Assembly: GCA_019775845.1 (NCBI GenBank)
Contig: JADQAV010000009.1
Coordinates: forward strand, 434,001 to 498,000
Direction: 5' to 3'
Origin: Myrmaecium sp. VS I D KN 1
Taxonomy: Eukaryota > Ascomycota > Dothideomycetes > Valsariales > Valsariaceae
Length of the DNA stretch: 64,000 nucleotides
A model generated the notes under the pieces. The model did not search any database. It was not told the origin of the DNA and saw nothing but the letters and a program-made list of their open reading frames with translations. The position numbers were made by a program, and so were the translations under genes. Of the stretch, positions 19,401 through 34,860 are shown piece after piece. Positions within the stretch are counted from its first letter, which is position 1. Every line of letters starts with the position of its first letter.

Positions 19401-22400
19401 GGCTGGAAGGTAAGGTCGAAAGATTATAGTCCCCGAATAGTTCCTGAAAAGCGGCATCGTTACTGATCTTCGCTGGAAGCCTACCAGCCGGCTTTCCATC
19501 GACTAGCAAGTGACCCAGGAGGCAGTTAAAATATACAGTCTGCCTTTTGTGGTGTAAACCCGAAGAGACGGTCGCCCTCAGCCAACCACTTTCCTCTTCC
19601 ACCCAGCCTGAAAAAGTTCTTCTTTCACCATCACCCCAGAGTGCATCGCTGACCGCGGCTGAAAGGCCTGACTCGCACGAGGAGATGCAAGCGAGAATGG
19701 ACGAACGCATCCGGCGGACCATCTTCCAGTCCCGGATCAACATATTCTTAACCGCAGGCGGCAAACTGACCAAATTGGCAGTCAGGTGCTGCTGCAACGC
19801 GACCGAGGCGCGCACGAATCCCGTGCACTCGTCATCCGTCCACACATCCTTCTCCGCGGCCAGTACACAAGCCGCCCGCCGGCACAGCAATGCCGCGAGC
19901 GCGGTGTGCATCCGCATCCGATCTGCCGCAGCCGCATCGCGCGCGCTCCGCAGCTCCGCTCGAAGCAGGCCGATCCACCGCAGCATCATCCCCTGCACCG
20001 TTTCCAGCAGCCGTGCCCCTTCCGCCACCATCTGCGGCGTGCCCAGCTCGCGCAGCCGCACCGTCAACGTGACCAGCAGCTCGACGCAGTAGGCTTCGCG
20101 CCAGTTGTCCCAGAGACAGGAGAGCCGCCGCTCGATCTGCTCTACCAACCGCTGCCCAAACCGCGCATCACTGAATGGCTGGTGCGCGGCGCGAAGGTCG
20201 GGCGACTGGGGGTCCTCGGGGCCGGCTTCCAGCGTCAGGCGCGAGAGCAGCAGCATGGTGGCCTCGGAGCCAAAGTTGAGGTTGGTGGAGCCGAGCTCGC
20301 GAAGGATGACGAGCCAGCGCGTGTGGCTGCTGCCTACCAGTGTCTGGTAGGTGGTGAATTCATTCATATTGAGGTGGCGGGGACACTCGGTTTGATTGGC
20401 GATGACTTGGTAGGAAGTCGGCGGTCCGCCTTCCTCGTCGAAAGGACCGAGTGCGCTCTGCCAGAACCAGGCCGTTTGGGTGATAGGCTGTGGGAGCTTC
20501 AAGTGGTGAGCGAAAGTAAGTCGAGTCGGAAGTGCCCTTGCCCATCGCCGCGTGCTGCTATCGTAGTAACTGAACGTCAGTCCGAGTGGTCTGACGACTT
20601 CATCGCGGGTGAACGCGCCCACATTCTTGTAGTGGGCGATTAAGAAAGACTTGGTAGATGATGAAATGCTGAAACTGTGAGGAAACCTCGCTTGGAAGGG
20701 GCATAAATTGTCGTAGTTGTTCAGATGCATCACCGGCTCCGTGTGGTTGTGAAGAGGTACTGGCGGCCAAGCGAGGAGCGTGAGAATTCGCCAGGTCACA
20801 TCGCGGTATGTTGCAAAAGCCTTAGGGATACCAAGCTCGAATATAATCAGCTTTCTTTGGACGATATGACGCTCTGAATCGGTCTTCGGGAGAAAATCCT
20901 CGTGGTTAGTAATCTTGAGCTTGCGTCTCTGCCGAACCCAGTAGCACCGGCTGCATCTGCAAAAGTTCTTTCTGATGGGGCAGTAATCACCGCTACAGCT
21001 TGTCGTATTGATTCCTTCCGTGAGCTCTCGATGTTCCTTCAACAAACGCTCGAATTTCTCTAGAGTTTTTTGTCGCGAAGCATTGGAAGCTGCTTCAACC
21101 TGTCGCTCCAGCGCCCGCAGTTTCCGGCCAGCGTCAGCCTCGTCCCGATAACGAACCGCGAAACATGTGGTGCTGGGATCAGCGAAAATCGTTTCGTCCG
21201 TTGAGGCCTGACACCGTTCCTGCAAATACCTCTGAATCTCGCCCAGCCGGCGCAGGTCACAGCGCTGCTCCACCTGCAAGACGTCAAACAGGTTGGGTGT
21301 GAACGTCGGATGAAATTGTCCGAGCAACGGGAACTCAGCAGTGGCTGCCTTGTCCATCGCCATCCACAGCTCCATCACGTTCAAGATGAAACCGCTCATC
21401 TGCTCTGGATCGCCATGATACACGTCGCCAACGGCATCCAAATATACCGAGATGGCTCCAGCAGCGTCTCCGCAGGAACTTCCATCTCCCCTGGCTGAAG
21501 CACGCTGGCGCCATGCGCCGGAAATGATGTCGGCAGCCTTGTCATCCAGATCAAAATGGCGCTGAGCCAAGGTGCCGACAGATCCTTGAGCCGCAGCCAA
21601 AACGCTGGTTGGCAAGTCTCTCGAACCGTGATCGAGGGACCGATTGCTCGACATCCCCAGCACACCCTCACGTAGGACCATCCGGAGATGATTCCCGCTA
21701 TTTGCCAACTGCAGCCGCAAATCCTTCGGATGTGCCCTGAACGGCAACGCCGGCACCCGTCTCACGCAACCCTTTTTGAATTCCTCCCAATTCTGTTCGA
21801 GCGTCCACCTTGCCTCCCGCAGCACATCCGCCACCATGGGCCCCATCGTTCCCAGAAGGAAATCATAAACTTCCCGCAGCGTGTCCTCTGCTATAGTCCT
21901 CTCATGCTCCAGCTTCGCCATCCGGCGCCCGAGCTTCCGGATCAGGAATTCGCACTCCTCCGCCTCCAATATCGTTCCCGCATCTTCCAGCAGGCGCGCA
22001 AGCACCACACACATCCACACTTTGTACCGTACGCGCCCTAACTTTTCTTGTTCCGGCTGCTGCCCACAGTTCCCCAGCACGCCCAATGCTCCCGCCCTCA
22101 GTACGCCCCACAGGCCGGTTCGCCGCCACGGCAGCGCCGCCCGCTCGTAACACACATCGTCCCTGACCTTCCTTTTCGAAGAGGCGCTTCTGGGGACCGG
22201 CGAATCATCCTTGTCGCTCTGACCGAGCGCCCTCATCACCGTCGCCAACCACCCTGTCACCGCCTCCGGATCGGCCGCCACGTCGCGAGGCTCCACGACT
22301 CGCACACCGGCCTTACGTGCATGCGCCTGCGTGTGAGGCGTCAGACTGAGCTGCTCGAGCACGGCAGCGAGGGCACCGGGGAGGCCCGGGGGTAGCGAGT

Positions 22401-23037
22401 GGCCGAGCGGGATGCCAGGGTGAGTGGAGTGTAGATGTAGGGCGGTGCCGGAGAGGATGATCTTGTTGGGCGCGGCAGTGGCCGGAAGGGGGTGCATGTA
22501 CACGCTGAATGTGCTGTTTTTATTTCTGGGGTGGATTAGAGTGTTAGCGGATTTGGTTGGCTAGGTATGTGGCGATTTGAAGGGATTCCGCACTTACTCG
22601 CTGTTGCGGTGGCAATGGAAGAGCAAACCCGCGTTCTGCGCGGGAAGATGCAGGATTAGCGGCGTGCAAACGTTGTCGTTGCCAGCCAGGTGCTCCTCCA
22701 GTGCGGCCTGAAGGGTGGCCCGGTTGAGGCGGTTGTCGGCATTCAACAGTGCGCTCAGCTCCAGGGCTCGATGGAGGGTATGCCAGTGTGAGGCTTCCGA
22801 ACTGCTGCTGATACTCTTGGTGCTGTTGCTGCTGCGGCTGTCGTTGCTGGGAGGAGGGGACGGAGAGGAAGGGGATGAGTCGGTGAAGAACTGGCGGTGC
22901 AGGTAATCGGCTGCGTCGACCGACCGCACGAGTATGTCACCCTCGACATCCGCAGTGTGCACCCCATCAGACTCGCCTGGCAGCTTGGGCGGCAGGGCAA
23001 GGTGGTTATACACAGCTCGCAGACGTGAGAATGGCAT
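13437..23037 (-). CDS. Giant DUF6606/DUF3638/DUF3645 protein with SecA/SF2-like motor motifs, 3152 aa
   Basis: Three exons: 23037-22598, 22525-14137 and 14066-13437. The introns (72 and 70 nt) keep frame, and the second has a CTAAC branch site. The first in-frame ATG (23037) gives MPFSRLRAVYNHLALPPKLP, the usual N-terminus of this family (DUF6606-type). DUF3638 contains LQMNMGQGKTSCVIP (P-loop at about 2090-2097) and VLDECDVTL (DExD at about 2220). DUF3645 follows with DEAHTRGTDLRLP (about 2660-2672), QTKDHTVQAAMRLRQLG and then the conserved C-terminal RPVSWILFGPRDG. Homologues of about 3000 residues occur across fungi and are often labelled ubiquitinyl hydrolase, but I see no Cys-His peptidase motif. 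The ordered GQGKT, DECD, GFSGTND, RGTD and QxxxRxRQxG elements look like a helicase or SecA-type ATPase (see findings). A Cys cluster CRCSRCYW lies in the N-terminal third, and a charged tail ends in MEDV. Cellular role unknown. Confidence 0.9.
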
Positions 23038-27727
<4,690 letters not shown>

Positions 27728-28875
27728 GATGGGCGTGGATGTTTTTTTCGGTTGATGTTGGGCTGGTGGTTTTATACGATTTAATATTCTTTTTTTGTGT
27801 GTGTGTCGTGCATGAAAATTAGATGGAAGAGGAGGATGCATCGGATGATGAATTGGAGGGAAAGGTGGGCTTCATTCAACATGGAGCTGCAAAGTGAAGG
27901 AAGGGGCTTTTTTCGGTGTACAGGAATGTATTGAACACTAGTAGTATCGAGATCTTCAAATTTCCCCGATCGTCTTGAAAGAAGACAGCGTGACAACCGC
28001 GCGCTTTCCTCCATACACTTGCGCTGATCGTAAGCTGATTGCTCCGAGGTACCAAGGTACCTTACGAACTCCGAGCCCGCGCGGCGGCTGACGGAGGCGA
28101 CATGGATTGCGGATCGACATGTGGCGCATGCATAATACCTGATTTGCTAAGTACATACACGAACAAGACATGCTTTAAGAGGAGGAGAGACTCCTCCAAC
28201 CACTTACATAGTTACATACATACATACTCACCCCAACCCCTTCCCCCATTACAGGTGCAGGTGGGGGGAGCCACAAGGCTGAGCCAGAGGGCGCAGGTCA
28301 TCTTTTCTTCCCCCTTACTTTTCCCGCTTGGAAAAACCATTTCCACCCTTCCAATCATTCTTTATTTCTCTCTCTGATCGACCGGACCGCTCTCCGATTT
28401 CAGCGGAGGGACCTGAGAGCTTATGTATGTACGTCCAGTGCGTGGACCTGCGCTGTGGTCTTCTTCTTCTTTCTTTCTTTTCTCTCTTTCTTCTCCTTTT
28501 GCCGCTGCTTCCAGTAGAAGGTCCTAAGATGTGGTGGACAAATGGCGCAATCATACCGCCCGTGAGCAGTCAAACAGATAAAACAAGAAAGAAAGAGAGA
28601 GAGAGACGCAATACCTAGCTAACACGGGTATCAATATCTACACTTCCCCCATCGACACTAAAACACCATCCATCCATCCATCGCAAAGCAAAGCAAAGCG
28701 ATACTAGTAGTACGTAGCCAGAAACAACAGCAAGTTAGCAAGGGTAATATAGAAATACACAGGTCGAAGCAATAATCGCTCAGTCAATCCTCCATAACCC
28801 GCCACAATCATCAGCAACCTACCACTCACTACATTCCATTCCCCACATCGCCGGTCGACTAACCTACCAACCTAC
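27728..28875. other. Intergenic between convergent halogenase and F-box genes
   Basis: No gene supported. Contains duplicated GGTACC sites at about 28048-28061, T/CT-rich runs at about 28290-28500, and microsatellites (CCATCCATCC and AAAGC repeats at about 28668-28700). Presumably the 3' UTRs of both genes. Confidence 0.5.
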
Positions 28876-30758
28876 CTACGTAGCCAGCAGATCCTCCCCG
28901 GTAATCGTGTCGCCAGGATCCATATCGTTGTTGCTCAGATCGCTCAGATCATCCGTGTCATAATCGCTCGCGGAGGAGGAGGAGGAGGACATGACGTAAT
29001 CTCCTATCACGCGAAAAAAGAAAAGCCAAACAACATCGAGTCAGAAAAAGAAGAAGCAAAAGGTTTTCACGAAGCAAACGCCAACTCACCCTCTGACGAC
29101 AACCGCTCCGGCGCCTCCGGGTGGATGACGGCCAACTCCCTCAGCACCAGCTCCCGACAGCGGCTCATCTCGAACGGGCCGCGGAACTCCCGCGTCGACG
29201 ACACCCTCGGCCGCCGCCGCTCGCCACGGCAATGGAAGCAGATCCACTGCCAGCGCATCCGCGGGTCCGCCGGGTCGTCCGACCGGAACTGCTCCCGCAG
29301 GCAGCCGAGCGAGAGCGACTCCAGCCGTCCGGGCCGGTCGCCGCCGCCGTCGCCGCCGTCGTCGTCGAAGGCGGGGAAGGTCCGGAACAGCTCCCGCCAC
29401 AGGCTGTACTCCGTCGGGACGTCTTCCGTCAGCTCGGCTTTCAGGGTGACGTGCCGGAAGCTGAGCGCCTTCAGCCGGGGCGCGTACGCGCGGATGATGG
29501 TTCGTATGAGCGGGGTCGGCACGATGACGAAGCCCAGGTCGAGCCGGGTGAGGTTCGGGAGCGGGGCGGACTCCGGCGCCGGCGGGAGCGGCGGGAACAG
29601 CGAGTGCAGCGCCGCGCTCATCCTGTTGTCAACGCTGCCGTTCTCATTGCCGTTGTGAGTGGAGCCCTGGTCGGGGACGCCGGCGAACCACCGCAGGAAC
29701 TCCTCGATCCGTGGCTGCGCCCCGCGCACCCGGTCGTTGCGCGCCAGGTTGAGCCGCAGATGGCGCACGCCCACCGCCTTCGCCAGGAAGCGGCGCAGGT
29801 GGTAGGCTTCGCATCCCGGCACCGCCTGCCGCTCCTCAACCCGCCAGGTCAACAAGAGCGTCTCCAACCCGCGCACCACCTCCCACACCCCATCCGCATC
29901 CTCATCCTCCTCGTCATCGAACGCGAACGCCCGGTCCTCCAACCCCGTCCGCCTGAGGATGACCTCCAGCGTCTTGACCCTCCTCTTGCTCCTTCCCAAC
30001 GCCATCATGACCTTCGCAAACACCTCACTCACCCAGTACAGCGTCTGTTTCTCCGTCCGATCCTTCCGGCCAATCAAATCAACATCCATCTCCTTCCGCA
30101 CCGTCGAACTCCCCCAGCTCCGCCACTCGCGCGGCGGGCCATCCCTCACCCTGCCACGCGCACAGTAATCCCTGACCCCCGCCGTCTCCAGCGCGTCCAA
30201 GCCGCGCAGCGCGCGCGCCAGCGCCCGCACGTCCCGGCCCTGCACCCGCCACGCCCACTGCTCCTGCTCGGCGCGCGCGCGGCGGGCCAGCGTCGGCGAC
30301 ACCGCCTCCGGGAGCAGCTTCGGCATCGTGGGCATCTCCTCGCTCAGCCAGCCGTCCGTGCCGAGGATGAGGTGCCGGACCGCGCCCGCCACCCCGGCGT
30401 GCCGGCTCACCCCGACCAGCGCCTCGAGGCTCCGTGGCACCAGCGAGAACTGCTTTTTCGCGAAGAACTCCCGCGTGAACGTCGGATGCAGCGTGTGGGC
30501 GATGTGCCGGCAGGTTAGCCGGAGCGAGCCCAGGTCCACGGTGGTGAGGTAGGAGGCGGCGTGGACGAGCAGCTCTGGGGGAAGGGTGAAGAGGGTGGAC
30601 GGGGATGTCGGTGTCGTTGGTTTGGGTGCGGGACTGGTGTGAGTTTTCCTCTTTTGGAGGGCGGGGCCTTGGTCCTCATATTCTTCTTCCTCCTCTTGTT
30701 CCTTCATCCTTGTTTCGCCAAAAAATAACGATGGCGCTTGCAGTGGTGGCTGATCCAT
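28876..30758 (-). CDS. F-box protein, 598 aa
   Basis: Two exons: 30758-29090 and 29003-28876. The intron (86 nt, GTGAGT donor) joins SSEG to DYVMSSSSSSASDYDTDD in frame and the chain ends GEDLLAT. Residues 1-55 are acidic and Ser/Thr/Pro-rich. The F-box is LFTLPPELLVHAASYLTTVD followed by LGSLRLTCRHIAHTLHP (about 56-95), the Skp1-binding fold of SCF ubiquitin ligases. The rest is Leu-rich with irregular repeats such as LRHLRLNLARN and LPNLTRLDLGFVIVPT, consistent with a degenerate LRR substrate-recognition region. No substrate can be inferred. The start is uncertain: an upstream in-frame ATG at 30911 would add 51 residues that read like untranslated sequence, so I prefer 30758. The acidic Ser-run tail would be missed if the intron were ignored. 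Confidence 0.83.
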
Positions 30759-31097
30759 GGTGTGGCCCAAGGTTGCAATGAAAAAGTCTGTCCTGGGTGA
30801 ATAGAGGATGGTGTTGGTGTGGTTGTTGTTGGAGGAGAAAAGAAGGAAAGGAGGAGAGCAGAGGAAGAGAAGAGGGAAGTAAATAGTCGTTGGCGGTGGT
30901 GGTTGCCTCATCTGAGAGGGTTGATTGCGATGACTAAGCCTAGGCAGCAGCACCCTGGCCAGAGGCTACAAGGCTGAAAGGCCGACAGTACCACATCACA
31001 GCGCCACGCGAGCACACACAACAGCCAGGGACGAAAGCAAAAGCAAAGGAAGAACAAGGAGGACTCCATCACCGTAGCCCTTCCTCCGGGCCTCAGG
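30759..31097. other. Short intergenic, F-box promoter and PARP 3' region
   Basis: 339 bp between two minus-strand genes. Nothing beyond A/G-rich sequence upstream of the F-box gene was seen. Confidence 0.5.
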
Positions 31098-33288
31098 TCA
31101 CGTCTTAATCCGAAACAAATAGCGCAGCCGAACCTGGCGCACATCATAACAGATATACTCATTATACTGCAGACACGCGCCCTCCACCTTCGTCTCTCCC
31201 GGCGGCGCGCCCTCCACATCCGGCATGCGGATGCCGCGCAAATCCGGGTGAACGGCCGCGGCATCCTTCCAGACCGTGGGGCCGGTGCGGCCTTTGCCCC
31301 AGGTGGACAGGGCGCCGAGGGCGCGCGCGGACTCGGCCGCGTCCGACTTGGCGACCGTGAGCTCCTGCATGGGGCGGCCGAGTTCGGCTTCGCAGAGGAG
31401 GAGCAGGGCGTGGCCGCCCGAGGTGTGGCCGCGGCAGTAGCCCGCGCTCTTGGAGCTCATGTCCGCCAGGTAGATGCCCTTGCCGAACATGTACCCCGAC
31501 ACGGGCGCTTCCGGCGGCGCGATCCGCAGGCCTTGGCTGAGGATGCCGCCGAAGTTGGTGCAGCGGCTGCCGTGCCAGAGCAGCCGGCGGTCGCTTCCCA
31601 CGCGCGCCTCCGGCCATGTGGCCTCCGCTAGCCGGTCCGGCTCGCCCTTTCGCTCGATGCGGAAGATGTTTTGGACGTTGTAGTGCACGGCGTGCGTGTG
31701 GCCGCGGGTGTTGTGGAGGTACGAGAGCAAGTGTCGGTACTCGTCGCTCTTCTCCTCCAACGGCGTCATCTCCTCGAGGCCCAGCTGGCGGTACTGGCGG
31801 TCGAGCGGGTGCTCCCCGGACGCCTCGGCGTCGGCGGCGGCCTGCTTGTCCACCTTCATGATGAGCGCCGCGTCCTTCATGTCGCTCAGGCTCTCCAACA
31901 GCTCCACCTCCTTCTTCAGCAGGTTTGCGAACCGGATGATGGGCGGTCGGTTGCGGCCAAAGTCGTGCGGGATGAGCGTGTAGTATTGGTTGGACAGCTG
32001 CTCCGTGGCCCGGTCGAGGGAGGTGCCGTACTTGCTCATCGCAAGCGTCGTGTCGTCCAACAGCTCGGACAGGTCCTTGAGCGTCTGAAAACCTCGGCTG
32101 ATGGTCGTCTTCGACAATTTGCCCAGAGGCAGCTTGTTGGCGTCGTAGTTGAGGTCGCTCATCGTGGCGGCAAAGTAATCCTGGTTGAAGATGAGAGCCA
32201 TGAGGTCCTGCACCGGCTTCTCGAGCGTGCTTTTCACCGTCGGTTTGAGCTTGGTCTCATCTTTCTCTCCATCCTTCCCTCCATCCTCGTCCTCATCCTC
32301 AGAATCGGAGGCGTAGTTCCGCTCAATGAAGGCGTACTTTCCCGGTTTCGGGTCTTTGCCGCGGTCATCCCATTGAAGCCCGGACTTGTCCTTGAACTTT
32401 TTTTCAAATTGCTGGCGTGCAATCGTCAGGGCTCCACTTCCCAGCATCGCGCTCTGCCCGCGTTCGCCCACGCGGCCCCAGCGCGTCCAGGTCTTGTAGT
32501 CGTCACGAGCAGGATCGTGCAGCAACTGAAGCTGGGTCAGAAAGCGCTCACGGACCAATGATCGAGGAACCTACCTGGAGTCGATAAAACTTGTTGTTGT
32601 TTCCCGTCGAGTTGGTCAAGTTCAGCGCAGCGTCGTAGATGGTTCCGTCCGGATCGATATAGACTTGATATAACTGGAGCGGACAGGCTTCGTCAACCGG
32701 GACGTGAACCGGACGACTGGATTTCACGTCTGTCTTGTCAGGGACCGGCTTGCTTTGCGCCTCCTCCTTGACTTTTTGCTGCTTCTTTGGCGGTGGGGCC
32801 TTGGTCTCAACATCGGACTCCGACTCCACCGACGCCACCGGCGCCGTACGCTTCTTTCCCCTCAAGGGCCTCTTACCTCCGTCAGTCACTTTGGTGTCTG
32901 CCGCACCGTCAACTGCGCCATCCAGCGCAGCATCATTTCCGTTCTTCTTCAGCAAGAAAAACGCACCCTCATCCGCCTTCGCACCTTTCTCCACACATTG
33001 ACTCACCCACTCCGCTCCGACAACTTTGACGTTTTGGCCCTTCTCCAGGGCATCCTTCACTTTCTTGCTCCCTTTCTGCACCTCCTTCTCCGTGGTGACC
33101 AGATGGGTTGTTTGCGGTCCGACGGTCTTGTCCACCTCACCGCCGAGACCCAGAACGTCTTTCTGCAAACCGGCTTGCGACATGCCGCCGCCAAAGGTGC
33201 CAGCGAAGGCGGCGTGACATCCGGTCAGCGGCGGCTGTGAGGGTGCTGATGCGGGTTTCGCGGCGGTACGCCGAGTGGTGCGCGACAT
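31098..33288 (-). CDS. Poly(ADP-ribose) polymerase (BRCT-WGR-PARP), 715 aa
   Basis: Two exons, 33288-32575 and 32531-31098. The 43-nt intron joins NKFYRLQ to LQLLHDPARDDY in frame, inside the WGR domain. Order of domains: BRCT (about 22-105, with VGPQTTHLVTTEKEV and VVGAEWVSQCVEKG), a basic Lys-rich linker with NLS-like KRPLRGKKR, WGR (about 205-310, TRWGRVGERGQ), the helical regulatory domain (LEKPVQDLMALIFN; KLPLGKLSKTTISRGF) and the catalytic domain. The H-Y-E triad is intact: LLWHGSR (H558), GKGIYLADM (Y592) and QYNEYICYD (E696). This predicts true poly- rather than mono-ADP-ribosylation. There are no zinc fingers, as in other filamentous-fungal PARPs, so DNA-damage sensing would rest on WGR and BRCT. 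A nuclear role in DNA repair is expected. It is divergent from the ABC transporter gene. Confidence 0.95.
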
Positions 33289-34860
33289 CTTGCTAACGGG
33301 TGGGTTTTCTCCGTTTTTTTCTCTTCCCTGGTTTCTCCTGCTGATTGCGCGGCAGATTGGCTGATTGAAGATGCCTCAGGCGGCGGATCCGTGATGTAAC
33401 AAAGATACGTAGGAGTGCGGGGCGCCGGAGACGAAACGTGGACAGGAAGGAAGAGGAATGAGTGGACGAGAGGTCCAATCAAGTATGAAAAGTGAAAGAC
33501 GGCAGGTTCACCTAATTCTGACGGACAGTGAGGACGAGGAAGTTCGGTGGTGTCGGTGGGGTTATTTTGGCCGTCGTCGTCGGTTCTGCAATTCTCCCCG
33601 ACGTCGTGATCCAGACAAGGTGGAGTAGTTCTCAGTAGTAGGAGTAGTAGATGGGAAGAAATGCACGGCGCCGTAGATAGACCGATCAAAGGAAACGAAG
33701 CGCGTGAGAAAGCACCGCGTGAGGAGGGAGACAGACCAGATGAAGAGAGGAAGAGAAGAGAGGAGAGGGAGAAGCACAAAAGCGAAGAGAAGATGGGAGG
33801 TCGTCGCACGGTATTTGAAGTCGCGCACAACATCCAATTCCCCGCCGGAGCAGCGAGCTGAGCTCTGTCGCTGCCTTGCGATCAAGGGACCGTCGCGCGC
33901 CGTCACATGTTGCGCTCCAGGCAGCAGTGGCATGAGTGGGGAAGGTGCGCCCCGGTCGAGTGGCCCGACCGTTCAGGCAACAACGGGAGATCCAGGGGTG
34001 TGGAGATGTCAGGCTGTCAAGCTGTCAACGAGGCTTTGTGAGCCTCAGGCAGGAATACTGGAGAGACTTGACGGAGTCGGTTGACCTCCGGGGGCCGATG
34101 GCAATGAGAAAGCCGCTTCCCGAGTTTCTTCCTTCATAGTCCCGTCTTCCCTCCTCGCCGCGGGGATGGATGGATGAATGGTAGGCACGTACTTGTATTG
34201 TCAGGACGAGGATGAGGGGGAAGATGTGAATGACGACGAGAAATTCCAGGATATGGAGATGAGGCAAAAGTCCTGGATAAAGAAAAACAGGATTCCCGTC
34301 GGTTCTTCACAAGAAAAAAAAAACGAAGATGGCGTGGATGGAATGGATGGATGAATGAGAAGGCGGCGCGAGCGGATCAGATAAGGCGGGCCGCTCGCTC
34401 GCAAGCGCATACTCCAAATGGAGAGGACTGGACTTGACCCTGACATGAGCCGGACATACGCGTCGCCGCCGGCTAGCAAGGGCGGCAACCAACGACCGAC
34501 GACGACGTACGTATGTATGTACCTGGGTGGGTGGACCTTCTCCACCACCACCAACCACCACCCGGCCGACGTCCACCCGGATGAGCAAAAGATCCCAAAA
34601 GACACCGCATCCCCCACCATTCTCTCTTCCCATTACTTTCTCTCTCACTCTCTGTCTGCATTGACATCCCTCATGCCATCACTGTCGCTCTCCTCCGTGA
34701 CCGTTTCTCACGCTGGCATGCGCCTCATCTGCTTCCATCCCGCGTTTCTGATCTGACGCTCGTCGCCGTCTTCTGCTTCTACAGCTTCGGCTTCTTCTTC
34801 TTCTTCCTCTCCTTCTTCTTCTTCCCTTGCATCCTGTCCGCAAGCTCTCACCGCTCACCC
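33289..34860. other. Divergent promoter region of PARP and the ABC transporter
   Basis: About 1.6 kb with no supported gene. The plus-strand end (about 34760-34850) is a TTCTTC/TCTTCC pyrimidine tract directly before the transporter ATG. (GGAT)n-like runs occur at about 34160 and 34340. Confidence 0.5.

Noticed and set aside
29121-30518. 465-codon plus-strand frame opposite the F-box gene
   Set aside because: Arg/Pro/His-rich shadow of GC-rich coding DNA without domain resemblance.
30759-30911. 51-residue extension of the F-box protein
   Set aside because: Low-complexity Pro/Phe/Ser sequence typical of a leader; the ATG at 30758 begins the acidic domain.
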